Under the pieces are notes generated by a model. That model worked only from the letters and a program-made list of their open reading frames with translations, was not told where the DNA came from and ran no database searches. From the NCBI GenBank assembly GCA_947169975.1, contig CAMVRT010000010.1, positions 1-64,000 of the forward strand: a stretch of DNA of 64,000 bases, read 5' to 3'. A program made the position numbers and the translations under genes. Every line of letters starts with the position of its first letter. The first letter of the stretch is position 1. The DNA is from an uncultured Oscillospiraceae bacterium. Its GTDB lineage: Bacteria > Bacillota > Clostridia > Oscillospirales > Oscillospiraceae. This document shows, one piece after another, positions 1 through 7,049 of this stretch.

Positions 1-1088
1 GCGTCGCGCATCATGCGCTCCACGGGATACTCGCGGGTGTAGCCGTAACCGCCGAACAGCTGAACGGCGCGGCGGGTCACGTCGGAAGCGGCCTCGGCGG
101 CGAACAGCTTGGCCATAGCGGCATCCATGCTGTAGGGCTCGTGATTCTGCTTCTTCAGAGCAGCGGAGTAGACCAGGAACTGGGCGGCCTGCATACGGGT
201 GTACATATCAGCCAGCTGGAACTGGGTGTTCTGGAACTGGGAGATGCGCTTACCGAACTGGACGCGCTCCTTGGTGTACTTGATAGCCTCTTCCACGGCG
301 CCCTCGCCCAGGCCCAGAGCCTGAGAGGCGATGCCGATACGGCCGCCGTCCAGGGTCTTCATGGCGATCTTGAAGCCCTCGCCCTTCTTGCCCAGCAGAC
401 GATCCTTGGGGATAATGCAATCCTCGAAGATCAGATCGCAGGTAGAGCTGCCGCGAATGCCCATCTTCTTCTCGTGCTTGCCCTGAGAGAAGCCGGGGTC
501 GGTCTTCTCCACGATGAAGGCGGAAATCTCCTTCATGGAGCGGCCGCGCTTATCGGTGGTTTTGCCGGTGACGGCGATGATCACGAAGGTGTCAGCCACG
601 TTGCCGTTGGTGATGAAGCACTTGGAACCGTTGAGGATGTAGTTCTCGCCGGACTCATCCAGCACGGCGGTGGTCTGCTGACCCTGAGCGTCGGTGCCGG
701 CGCCGGGCTCGGTCAGACCGAAGGCGCCGATCTTGCGGCCGGAGCACAGGTCGGGCAGATACTTCCTCTTCTGCTCCTCGGTGCCGTTCTCAAAAATGGG
801 GGCGGCGCACAGGGAGGTGTGAGCGGACACGATAACAGCGGTGGTGCCGCAGACCTTGGCCAGCTCTTCCACGCAGATGGCATAGCTCAGGACGTCGCCG
901 CCGGCGCCGCCGTACTCCTTGGGGAAGTAAATGCCCATCATGCCCAGCTTGGCCATCTTCTGGACGGTCTCCATGGGGAAGCGCTCTTCCTCATCGATCT
1001 CGGCGGCCAGGGGCTTCACTTCGTTCTCTGCGAATTCGCGGTACATCTTGCGAACGAGCAGCTGTTCCTTCGTCAGATGGAAATCCAT
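1..1088 (-). CDS. bcd: Butyryl-CoA (short-chain acyl-CoA) dehydrogenase, 3' end missing
   Basis: FAD enzyme that reduces crotonyl-CoA to butyryl-CoA, the last redox step of butyrate formation, in Clostridia usually with electron-transfer flavoprotein. The visible first 362 residues follow the acyl-CoA dehydrogenase fold: helical N-terminus, a middle beta domain with the FGLTEPGAGTDA flavin/substrate segment, and the start of the C-terminal helical domain ending in GGYGYTREYPVERMMRDA. The family's catalytic glutamate (IYEGT region) lies beyond the window edge and cannot be checked. The start ATG has AAAGGAG upstream. It is the third gene after crt and hbd, so the operon order is crt-hbd-bcd; the etf genes may follow outside the window. 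Family identity is sure; substrate (C4) is inferred from the neighbours. Confidence 0.95.
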   Translation of the reverse strand, partial: MDFHLTKEQLLVRKMYREFAENEVKPLAAEIDEEERFPMETVQKMAKLGMMGIYFPKEYGGAGGDVLSYAICVEELAKVCGTTAVIVSAHTSLCAAPIFENGTEEQKRKYLPDLCSGRKIGAFGLTEPGAGTDAQGQQTTAVLDESGENYILNGSKCFITNGNVADTFVIIAVTGKTTDKRGRSMKEISAFIVEKTDPGFSQGKHEKKMGIRGSSTCDLIFEDCIIPKDRLLGKKGEGFKIAMKTLDGGRIGIASQALGLGEGAVEEAIKYTKERVQFGKRISQFQNTQFQLADMYTRMQAAQFLVYSAALKKQNHEPYSMDAAMAKLFAAEAASDVTRRAVQLFGGYGYTREYPVERMMRD

Positions 1089-1112
1089 ACTCTTTTCTCC
1101 TTTACCGAAAAT

Positions 1113-1949
1113 TTACTTGTTGTAGTTGAAGAAGCCCTCGCCGGTCTTCATGCCCAGCTTGCCGGCGCGCACCATCTTGCGGATCAGCACGTTGGCACGA
1201 TACTTGCTGTCGTGGGTCTCGTTGAACAGCACGTCCATGATGTTCAGCACCACGTCCCAGCCAATCAGATCGCCCAGGTGCAGGGGACCCATGGGATGAT
1301 TGCAGCCCAGCTGCATGGCAATGTCGATATCCTCGGCAGAGGCAACGCCCTCCTGCAGGACGCAAACGCCCTCATTGCAGTAGGGGATCAGGATCTTGTT
1401 GACGACGAAACCGGGAGCCTCGTTGACGACCACGGGGGTCTTGCCGATCTCGATGGCCAGGTTCTTGGTCCACTCCACCAGTTCAGCAGGGGTGTTGCCG
1501 CCGGCAATGACCTCGACCAGCTTCATAGCGGGCACGGGGTTAAAGAAATGCATACCGACCATGGGATGCTTCAGGCCCTGAGCCATCTCGGTGATGGACA
1601 GAGAGGAGGTGTTGGTGGCGAAGATAGCCTCGTCCTTGCACAGAGCGTCCAGACGGCCCAGCAGTTCCTTCTTGACGGCCATGTTCTCAGCAACGCATTC
1701 GATGACCAGATCGGCGTCAGCGGCAGCCTCGAACTCCTCCACCAGAACGCGGCTCATGATGTCGTCAGCAGCTTCCTGCGTCATCTTGCCGCGGGCAACC
1801 TTCTTGTTCAGAGAAGCAGCCAGCTTGTCCTTGTGGCGCTGTGCGCTTGCCACGCTGGAGGCGTACATCATAGCGGTGTGGCCCTTGGCCGCGAAGACCT
1901 GGGCAATGCCGCTGCCCATCGTACCGGCGCCGAAAATTGCAACTTTCAT
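1113..1949 (-). CDS. hbd: 3-hydroxybutyryl-CoA dehydrogenase
   Basis: NAD(P)H-dependent reduction of acetoacetyl-CoA to 3-hydroxybutyryl-CoA in the cytoplasmic butyrate pathway. The 278-residue protein has the family's usual length. It starts with the Rossmann motif GAGTMGSGIAQ (7-17), carries the catalytic His in GMHFFNP (H134) with Glu146 as its partner, Asn184 in the VVNKIL segment, and the C-terminal dimerisation domain. It lies between crt and bcd with a short gap on either side and the same strand, so it is translated from the shared operon message. All expected active-site residues are present. Confidence 0.97.
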   Translation of the reverse strand: MKVAIFGAGTMGSGIAQVFAAKGHTAMMYASSVASAQRHKDKLAASLNKKVARGKMTQEAADDIMSRVLVEEFEAAADADLVIECVAENMAVKKELLGRLDALCKDEAIFATNTSSLSITEMAQGLKHPMVGMHFFNPVPAMKLVEVIAGGNTPAELVEWTKNLAIEIGKTPVVVNEAPGFVVNKILIPYCNEGVCVLQEGVASAEDIDIAMQLGCNHPMGPLHLGDLIGWDVVLNIMDVLFNETHDSKYRANVLIRKMVRAGKLGMKTGEGFFNYNK

Positions 1950-2010
1950 GGTTAGTTCCTCCTAAATAAAATTTTTAGATTTTTTTCCAATCAGACGTTC
2001 CGTCTGGGAC

Positions 2011-2790
2011 TCACTTGTTCTGGTAGGGCTCATGCTTGCGCTTTTCCAGGAAGGCGCCCATGCCCTCCTTCTGGTCGGCCGTCTCAAAGCAGCTGCCAAA
2101 CAGCTTCTCCTCAATGACCACAGCCTCGTCCATGCCCACTTCCAGACCCTCGTTGATGGCCTTCTTGCAGGCGCGCACAGCGATGGGTGCGTTCTTGGCG
2201 ATGGTGGCAGCCAGCTTCTCTGCCGCGGCCATCAGCTCCTCAGCGGGATACACAGCGTTTACCAGGCCCACGCGCAGCGCCTCGTCCGCCTTGATGTTTC
2301 TGGCGGAGTAGATCAGCTGCTTGGCCATACCCGGCCCGATGAGACGTGCCAGGCGCTGGGTGCCGCCGAAGCCCGGGGTGATGCCCAAACCCGTCTCAGG
2401 CTGGCCGAATACCGCCGTGTCGGCACACAGGCGGATATCACAGGCCATGCTCAGCTCGCAGCCGCCGCCCAGAGCAAAGCCGTTTACCGCGGCGATGGTG
2501 GGGATCGGCATGGTCTCGATCTTACGGAATACGTCGTTGCCCTTCTTGCCGAAGGCCTCGCCCTCCGCTTTGGTCAACGTGCTCATTTCGCCGATATCGG
2601 CGCCGGCCACAAAGGCCTTTTCACCGCTGCCGGTCAGCACCAGCGCATAGATATCGCTGTCGGCATTGACGGTGTCCACCAGCTCGTTCAGGTCCGCCAG
2701 CACCTCAGAGTTGAGGGCGTTCAGGGCCTTGGGACGGTTGATGGTGGCGATAGCCACATGCTCCTTTTTTTCCAGCAGGACATGCGTCAT
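2011..2790 (-). CDS. crt: Crotonase / 3-hydroxybutyryl-CoA dehydratase
   Basis: Enoyl-CoA hydratase family member that interconverts 3-hydroxybutyryl-CoA and crotonyl-CoA. The 259 residues match the family length. Visible are the oxyanion-hole segment AGADIGEM (62-69) and both catalytic glutamates, E112 in GGGCELSMACD and E132 in PETGLGITPG. It is the first gene of the minus-strand operon crt-hbd-bcd, downstream of a good sigma-A promoter. Its position next to hbd and bcd is what supports the crotonase role over a fatty-acid hydratase. Confidence 0.96.
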   Translation of the reverse strand: MTHVLLEKKEHVAIATINRPKALNALNSEVLADLNELVDTVNADSDIYALVLTGSGEKAFVAGADIGEMSTLTKAEGEAFGKKGNDVFRKIETMPIPTIAAVNGFALGGGCELSMACDIRLCADTAVFGQPETGLGITPGFGGTQRLARLIGPGMAKQLIYSARNIKADEALRVGLVNAVYPAEELMAAAEKLAATIAKNAPIAVRACKKAINEGLEVGMDEAVVIEEKLFGSCFETADQKEGMGAFLEKRKHEPYQNK

Positions 2791-2884
2791 GTTCGTTCCT
2801 CCTTACAACCTCATTATCCGCTTTTCCGGCGGATCTTGAGCAGAAACATCCCCGTTTTGGCATGCTCCGGCTCATACGTTTGCT

Positions 2885-2913
2885 ATTATAATACTTTATT
2901 TTATTATTAGCAA
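2885..2913 (-). promoter_or_regulatory. Sigma-A promoter of crt-hbd-bcd
   Basis: On the minus strand TTGCTA (2913-2908), a 17-base spacer and TATAAT (2890-2885) lie about 95 bases upstream of crt, in an A+T-rich patch. The divergent trmB promoter lies on the other side of the same intergenic region. No operator is evident, although the unusually long leader leaves room for one. Confidence 0.75.
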
Positions 2914-3044
2914 GGCCTGATTCCGCCTTTTTTGACGGTTTTTCTTTTTTGTTGTTTTCCACAAATCCAGTTTGCGCATCATGTGCATTTTATGCGCATA
3001 TCGTCTCTCCCTACAAATCCCAGTTTCCATGTTAAAAATGTCAT

Positions 3045-3073
3045 TTGCACACCAGGCCAAACTATGGTAAAAT
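3045..3073 (+). promoter_or_regulatory. Sigma-A promoter of trmB
   Basis: TTGCAC, a 17-base spacer and TAAAAT about 60 bases before the trmB start. The stretch 2914-3044 between the two divergent promoters is T-rich on the plus strand and holds no open frame I would support. Confidence 0.7.
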
Positions 3074-3132
3074 GACTGTCGAATCAGAAAAAGGATGCAG
3101 CGCTTTCGCGCTGTTGACAGGAGGACATTGCC

Positions 3133-3795
3133 ATGCGTATGCGCAAAAAGAAGAATCTCATCCCCCGTATGGAGGCCTGCGGCGACTGGCTCATCACCGA
3201 CCCCTTCGCCATGAAGGGCCATTGGCGGGAGCTGATGCCCCAGGCGTCGGAGCTGCGGGTGGAACTTGGCTGCGGAAAGGGCCGCTTCACCGCCGGCACC
3301 GCTGCAGCGGAGAAGGATATTCTGCTGATTGCTGTGGAGAAAGTGCCGGACGCCATGGTGATGGCCATGGAGCGCGCCCGCGACGCAGGACTGCAGAATG
3401 TACGCTTCATTGACGCCGACGCCGCCCTGCTGCCGGACATGTTTGCCCCGGGCGAGGTGGACCGCATCTACATCAATTTCTGCGATCCCTGGCCCAAGAG
3501 CAACCAGAAAAAACGCCGCCTGACCCACGGGAACTTCCTCAAGCAGTACCGCAAGGTGCTGAAGGAAGGCGGTCAGATCCACTTCAAGACGGATAACGAC
3601 AAACTGTTCGCGTGGTCTCTGGAGGAGATTCCCCAGTTTGGCTTCGCGCTGTCCGAAGTGACCACCGATCTCCACGCCGACGGGCCCGTGGGCGTGATGA
3701 CCGACTATGAGGCCAAGTTCTACGACCTCGGCAAGAATATCAACCGCTGCGTGGCCACCATGGTAGACTGGAGCGAGCCGGAAACGGAAGAATAA
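3133..3795 (+). CDS. trmB: tRNA (guanine-N7-)-methyltransferase
   Basis: Makes m7G46 in tRNAs using S-adenosylmethionine. The 220-residue protein carries the SAM-binding loop ELGCGKGRF (44-52) and the TrmB signature DPWPKSNQ (118-125), followed by the basic KKRRLTH segment. The first ATG is chosen because an ACAGGAGG ribosome site sits 8 bases upstream; a second ATG two codons later is possible. It is a monocistronic gene between its own promoter and a strong terminator. Confidence 0.95.
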   Translation: MRMRKKKNLIPRMEACGDWLITDPFAMKGHWRELMPQASELRVELGCGKGRFTAGTAAAEKDILLIAVEKVPDAMVMAMERARDAGLQNVRFIDADAALLPDMFAPGEVDRIYINFCDPWPKSNQKKRRLTHGNFLKQYRKVLKEGGQIHFKTDNDKLFAWSLEEIPQFGFALSEVTTDLHADGPVGVMTDYEAKFYDLGKNINRCVATMVDWSEPETEE

Positions 3796-3801
3796 CACGG
3801 C

Positions 3802-3837
3802 AAAAGGCCCATCCGGGATTCCGGATGGACCTTTTTT
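3802..3837 (+). terminator. Rho-independent terminator after trmB
   Basis: An 11-base-pair stem with one mismatch (arms 3806-3816 and 3821-3831) is followed by six T. The convergent flavodiiron gene ends just beyond it, so it may also work in reverse, with a shorter U tract. Confidence 0.85.
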
Positions 3838-3843
3838 GCGTAT

Positions 3844-5316
3844 TTACTTCTTTTCTTCAAACATATCCGCCGGGGCGTTGCACAGGGGGCAACGGAAGTC
3901 GGCGGGCAGCTCCGTGCCCTCGTAGACGAAGCCGCAGATTTTGCAGACGTACTTCTTCACGGGCTTGTTCTCCACCTCTTTGAAGTAGGCCGCGCCGGCG
4001 CCGCACAGGGGACACTTGAAGTCCTCCGGCAGTTCCTCGCCCTCATAGACATAGCCGCAGACCTTGCAGACGAACTTCCTGGCGGGAGCGGCGGCCTCCT
4101 CGGCCGGTTTCTCTTCCCCGCCGCTCAGATCGTCGATGACGGCCTTGGCCATGGCCTCCAGATCCGCCAGCTTCTCCTCCGGGAGGGCGGACTTGATGGT
4201 CAGGGTCGGTGCCAGACGTTCCCAGTGCAGGGGCTCCAGAATGGCCTCCATGCCCTTGGCTGCAGCGGGAGACCAGGAGCCGTTTTCGATGAGCAGATAC
4301 TTCCGGCTCTGGAGGTTGTGCTGGGCGATGTCGTGGAGCAGATTCTCCATGGTGATGAACACGCCCATATTGTAGGTGGTGGTGGCAAGCACCACGTGGC
4401 TGAACTTGAATGCAGCGGCCAGCACGTAGCTGACGGGGGTGACGGACACGTCATACATCTCCACGGTGACGCCACGCTCGGCAAGCTTGCAGGCCATCAC
4501 GTTGGCGGCGCTCTCGGTGTTGCCGTAAACAGAGGAATAGGCGATGAGAACGCCCTGCTCCTCCGGCTCGTAGCGGCTCCACTGGTCGTACTTGCCCAGG
4601 ATGTAGCCCAGATCCTCACGCCACACAAAGCCGTGGAGAGGCAGCAGCATGCTGATCTCCAGCGTTGCGGCCTTCTTCAGCACAGCCTGCACCTGGGGGC
4701 CATACTTGCCCACGATGTTGGTGTAATAGCGCCGGGCGGGATCCAGATAATCCCGGTCAAAGTTCACCTCATCGGCAAACAGCCGGCCGTTGAGGGCATT
4801 GAAGCAGCCGAAAGCGTCAGCGGTCAGCAACAGCTTGTCGGTCCGGTCATAGGTCATCATGACCTCGGGCCAGTGGACCATGGGCGCAGACACGAATTGC
4901 AGGGTGTGGCGCCCGGTGCTCAGGGTATCGCCCTCCTTGATGACGTGGATGTGGCTGTCAAACTTATCACCGAAGAACTGGCGCATCATATTCCTGGCCA
5001 TGGCGCTGCAGTAGACCTCCAGATTGGGCCAAAGCAGCAGCAGATCCTCCAGCTCGGCGGTGTGATCCGGCTCCATGTGGTGCACCACCACGCAGTCCAG
5101 TGCGCGGCCGTTCAGGGCGTGGAGCAGGTTCTCGCGGAACTGGCGGCGGACGGCAGAGTCCACCGTGTCGAAAAGGACCGTCTTCTCATCCGTCAGCAGA
5201 TAACTGTTGAAGGAGATGCCGTAGGGCACGTCGAACACGCCCTCAAACATGGCAAGGCGGCGGCCGTCGGCGCCGACCCACGTATAATCGTCATTGATCT
5301 TTCTTGTGCAATACAT
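3844..5316 (-). CDS. Flavodiiron protein with two C-terminal rubredoxin domains
   Basis: A-type flavoprotein (FprA family) that reduces oxygen to water and/or nitric oxide to nitrous oxide in anaerobes. Residues 1-250 form the beta-lactamase-like diiron domain with the ligands H80-x-E82-x-D84-H85, H148, D167 and H228. Residues 256-400 are the flavodoxin domain with the FMN loop SSVYGNTES. After an Ala/Glu-rich linker come two rubredoxin-like domains, each with two CxxC pairs (C417/C420/C435/C438 and C458/C461/C476/C479). One fused rubredoxin is well known, as in NorV; two in tandem is less common. It follows rplT on the same strand after a terminator-like hairpin. Whether it prefers oxygen or nitric oxide cannot be read from the sequence. 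Confidence 0.95.
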   Translation of the reverse strand: MYCTRKINDDYTWVGADGRRLAMFEGVFDVPYGISFNSYLLTDEKTVLFDTVDSAVRRQFRENLLHALNGRALDCVVVHHMEPDHTAELEDLLLLWPNLEVYCSAMARNMMRQFFGDKFDSHIHVIKEGDTLSTGRHTLQFVSAPMVHWPEVMMTYDRTDKLLLTADAFGCFNALNGRLFADEVNFDRDYLDPARRYYTNIVGKYGPQVQAVLKKAATLEISMLLPLHGFVWREDLGYILGKYDQWSRYEPEEQGVLIAYSSVYGNTESAANVMACKLAERGVTVEMYDVSVTPVSYVLAAAFKFSHVVLATTTYNMGVFITMENLLHDIAQHNLQSRKYLLIENGSWSPAAAKGMEAILEPLHWERLAPTLTIKSALPEEKLADLEAMAKAVIDDLSGGEEKPAEEAAAPARKFVCKVCGYVYEGEELPEDFKCPLCGAGAAYFKEVENKPVKKYVCKICGFVYEGTELPADFRCPLCNAPADMFEEKK

Positions 5317-5339
5317 CTCAAATACCTCCCCATAAGCAG

Positions 5340-5366
5340 AAAAGGCAGCCGAAACGGTTGCCTTTT
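5340..5366 (-). terminator. Terminator-like hairpin after rplT
   Basis: Minus-strand stem AAAAGGCAACC / GGCTGCCTTTT with a five-base loop and one mismatch, between the ribosomal-protein operon and the flavodiiron gene. The U tract is short, so read-through into the flavodiiron gene is plausible. Confidence 0.55.
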
Positions 5367-5379
5367 CCTTTGGTCGATG

Positions 5380-5733
5380 TTACGCCTGCTGCTTGGCCAG
5401 GTCGCACAGGGCGGTGAACGCCACGGCGTCGTTGATGGCCATCTCGCTGAGCATCTTGCGGTTGATCTCCACGCCGGCCAGCTTCAGACCGTGCATAAAG
5501 GTGGAGTAGTTCATGCCGTTGATCTTGCAAGCGGCGCTGATGCGGGTGATCCACAGCTGACGGAAGTCTCTCTTCTTCAGCCGGCGGCTGATATAAGCAT
5601 AGGTCAGGGACTTCATGACCTGCTCGTTGGCCATCTTGAAGTGCTTGGACTTGGCGCCCCAGTAGCCCTTGGCCATCTTCAGCATCTTATTTCTTCTCTT
5701 GCGCGTCATCATCGCGCCCTTAATACGTGCCAT
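5380..5733 (-). CDS. rplT: 50S ribosomal protein L20
   Basis: Binds 23S rRNA early in large-subunit assembly, and in Firmicutes also represses its own operon by binding the infC leader. The 117 residues have the family's usual length, with the basic N-terminus [19 protein letters not shown] and the conserved [16 protein letters not shown] segment. It is the last gene of infC-rpmI-rplT, the standard order. Confidence 0.98.
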   Translation of the reverse strand: MARIKGAMMTRKRRNKMLKMAKGYWGAKSKHFKMANEQVMKSLTYAYISRRLKKRDFRQLWITRISAACKINGMNYSTFMHGLKLAGVEINRKMLSEMAINDAVAFTALCDLAKQQA

Positions 5734-5766
5734 ATTGAATTGCCTCCTATTCTAACGTTCCGTCAA

Positions 5767-5964
5767 TTATTTGTAAGGGATCATCTTGCGGATAGCCGCC
5801 TCGTTGGTGCCGTCAGCGTACGTGGTGCTGCGCAGACGACGGCCGCGCTTGGTGTCCTTCTTGGTCAGGATGTGGCTCTTGAAAGCGTGAGCTCTCTTGA
5901 CCTTGCCGGATTTCGTCAGATTGAAGCGCTTCTTTGCGCCGCTGTGGGTCTTCAGTTTAGGCAT
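5767..5964 (-). CDS. rpmI: 50S ribosomal protein L35
   Basis: Small 65-residue basic ribosomal protein, starting [14 protein letters not shown] and ending in the typical [19 protein letters not shown] region. It sits 33 bases upstream of rplT and 59 bases downstream of infC in the conserved translation operon. Confidence 0.98.
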   Translation of the reverse strand: MPKLKTHSGAKKRFNLTKSGKVKRAHAFKSHILTKKDTKRGRRLRSTTYADGTNEAAIRKMIPYK

Positions 5965-6023
5965 AATCGTTTTCTCCTTCCATCCATCATCCCTCCGCTG
6001 CCGCGGACGGATATCTTACTTTG

Positions 6024-6542
6024 TTACTTGCCGGCCTTGGGAGAGAGGAACATGGACATGTTCCTTCCTTCCAGCTTGGCGGCCTTATCCATGTTGGCGA
6101 CTTCGCTGCAGGACTCGGCAAACTTCGTCAGAAGATCGCGGCCGATCTCCGTATGTGCCATTTCTCTGCCGCGGAAGCGCACAGAGACCTTCACCCGGTT
6201 GCCCTCGGTGAGGAACTTCACCGCGTTTTTCAACTTGGTGTTGAAGTCGCCCACGTCGATGCCGGGAGACATACGGATCTCCTTGATCTCCACCACGTGC
6301 TGGTTTTTCCGGGCTTCCTTCTCCTTTTTGCTCTGCTCGAAACGGAACTTGCCGTAGTTCATGAGCTTGCACACAGGCGGAACGGCCTGCGGGGAGATCT
6401 TCACCAGATCCAGCCCGCGCTCCTCAGCGATACGCAATGCCTCGTCAGAGGACATGATGCCCAGCTGCTCGCCCACATCGCTGATCAGGCGGATTTCCTT
6501 ATCGCGGATCTCTTCGTTCAGTTGATGCACGATCTTGCTAAT
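6024..6542 (-). CDS. infC: Translation initiation factor IF-3 (ATT start)
   Basis: Prevents premature 50S joining and proofreads start codons. The 172-residue protein has the N-domain opening ISKIVHQLNEEIRDKEIRL, the linker region PVCKLMNYGKFRFEQ and the C-domain with EIRMSPGIDVGDF. An in-frame ATG lies seven codons upstream, but its codons overlap the GGAGGT ribosome site. That site is 9 bases before an ATT codon at 6542-6540, exactly where IF-3 homologues begin. An ATT start is the classic device by which IF-3 represses its own translation, so I choose it. Confidence 0.93.
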   Translation of the reverse strand: MSKIVHQLNEEIRDKEIRLISDVGEQLGIMSSDEALRIAEERGLDLVKISPQAVPPVCKLMNYGKFRFEQSKKEKEARKNQHVVEIKEIRMSPGIDVGDFNTKLKNAVKFLTEGNRVKVSVRFRGREMAHTEIGRDLLTKFAESCSEVANMDKAAKLEGRNMSMFLSPKAGK

Positions 6543-6563
6543 AGCGAACGCACCTCCATTCAT

Positions 6564-6594
6564 AATAAAAACGCGAATGCACATGGCATCCGCG
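6564..6594 (-). terminator. Attenuator hairpin in the infC leader
   Basis: Minus-strand stem (6594-6586 with 6580-6572, one G-U pair), loop CATGT, then TTTTTATT, ending just before the infC ribosome site. It looks like a premature terminator. An upstream segment (6671-6664, GCATCCGC) is complementary to its 5' arm (6593-6586), giving an obvious antiterminator. This fits the L20-controlled leaders known upstream of infC in Firmicutes. Confidence 0.75.
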
Positions 6595-6690
6595 CAGCAA
6601 CAAAAGCCCAGTTTGAGCTTTTTCTCTCGCTGTTGACCTCTTTGCCCATGGCTTGAGGTGAGGGCGGATGCACCGACCTTCTTTGTTTTC
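6595..6690 (-). ncRNA. infC leader RNA (probable L20 leader)
   Basis: About 150 transcribed bases separate the promoter from infC. They contain the antiterminator segment that pairs with the attenuator's 5' arm. Position and architecture match L20-leader elements, but I cannot verify the conserved 23S-like L20-binding structure by eye. Confidence 0.5.
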
Positions 6691-6696
6691 TGCCGT

Positions 6697-6725
6697 ATTC
6701 TATCACCAGTTGCAGCCGTTGTCAA
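6697..6725 (-). promoter_or_regulatory. Sigma-A promoter of infC-rpmI-rplT
   Basis: Consensus TTGACA (6725-6720), 17-base spacer and TAGAAT (6702-6697) on the minus strand, starting a leader of about 150 bases before infC. Confidence 0.85.
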
Positions 6726-6823
6726 CCATATTTTTTGGTATTTTTCTTCTTTTCAAACGAATCCGTATAGCAGCCATTTCAGGCGGGCATAATAGGACCA
6801 TCCATTCAGAAGGAGGTGCCACT

Positions 6824-6955
6824 ATGAGCAACCGTAACGAGAACCGCAACGAGAACCGTAACGAGAACCGCAACGAGCAGAACAACCGCAACGAGAACCG
6901 CAACGAGCAGAACAATCGCAACGAGAATCGCAACAACAAGAACTGCGATCGCTGA
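6824..6955 (+). CDS. Small Asn/Arg/Glu repeat protein, unknown function
   Basis: A 43-residue protein made almost entirely of NRNE repeats interrupted by QNN, ending NNKNCDR. The ATG is preceded by an excellent AAGGAGGTG site 6 bases away, and the gene ends 17 bases before a strong GC hairpin, so it looks genuinely expressed despite its low complexity. It is extremely hydrophilic, with alternating charges, no membrane segment and a single near-terminal cysteine. I do not recognise a characterised family. The DNA repeats are imperfect at third positions, which suggests selection for the peptide. Confidence 0.7.
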   Translation: MSNRNENRNENRNENRNEQNNRNENRNEQNNRNENRNNKNCDR

Positions 6956-6972
6956 CATCGGTAAATATGGGA

Positions 6973-7005
6973 AAAGGCGGCGGGGAGCAAATCCCCGCCG
7001 CCTTT
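6973..7005 (+). terminator. GC-rich terminator hairpin
   Basis: Perfect 14-base-pair stem AAAGGCGGCGGGGA (6973-6986) with its complement (6992-7005) and a five-base loop. The T tracts are only 3-4 long on either side. It separates the small repeat-protein gene from the convergent foldase gene and probably serves both. Confidence 0.8.
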
Positions 7006-7049
7006 GTAATGCTGCCTAAGCGATTGACTACCGGGTTTCTTTCCGCGCG

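Noticed and set aside
141-1955. 604-codon plus-strand frame over bcd-hbd
   Set aside because: Shadow of two verified minus-strand genes; composition rich in Leu/His/Gly without recognisable motifs.
6824-6955. Short direct repeats considered as a CRISPR array
   Set aside because: The repeats are 12-base codon repeats without spacers and are translated in frame behind a strong ribosome site.
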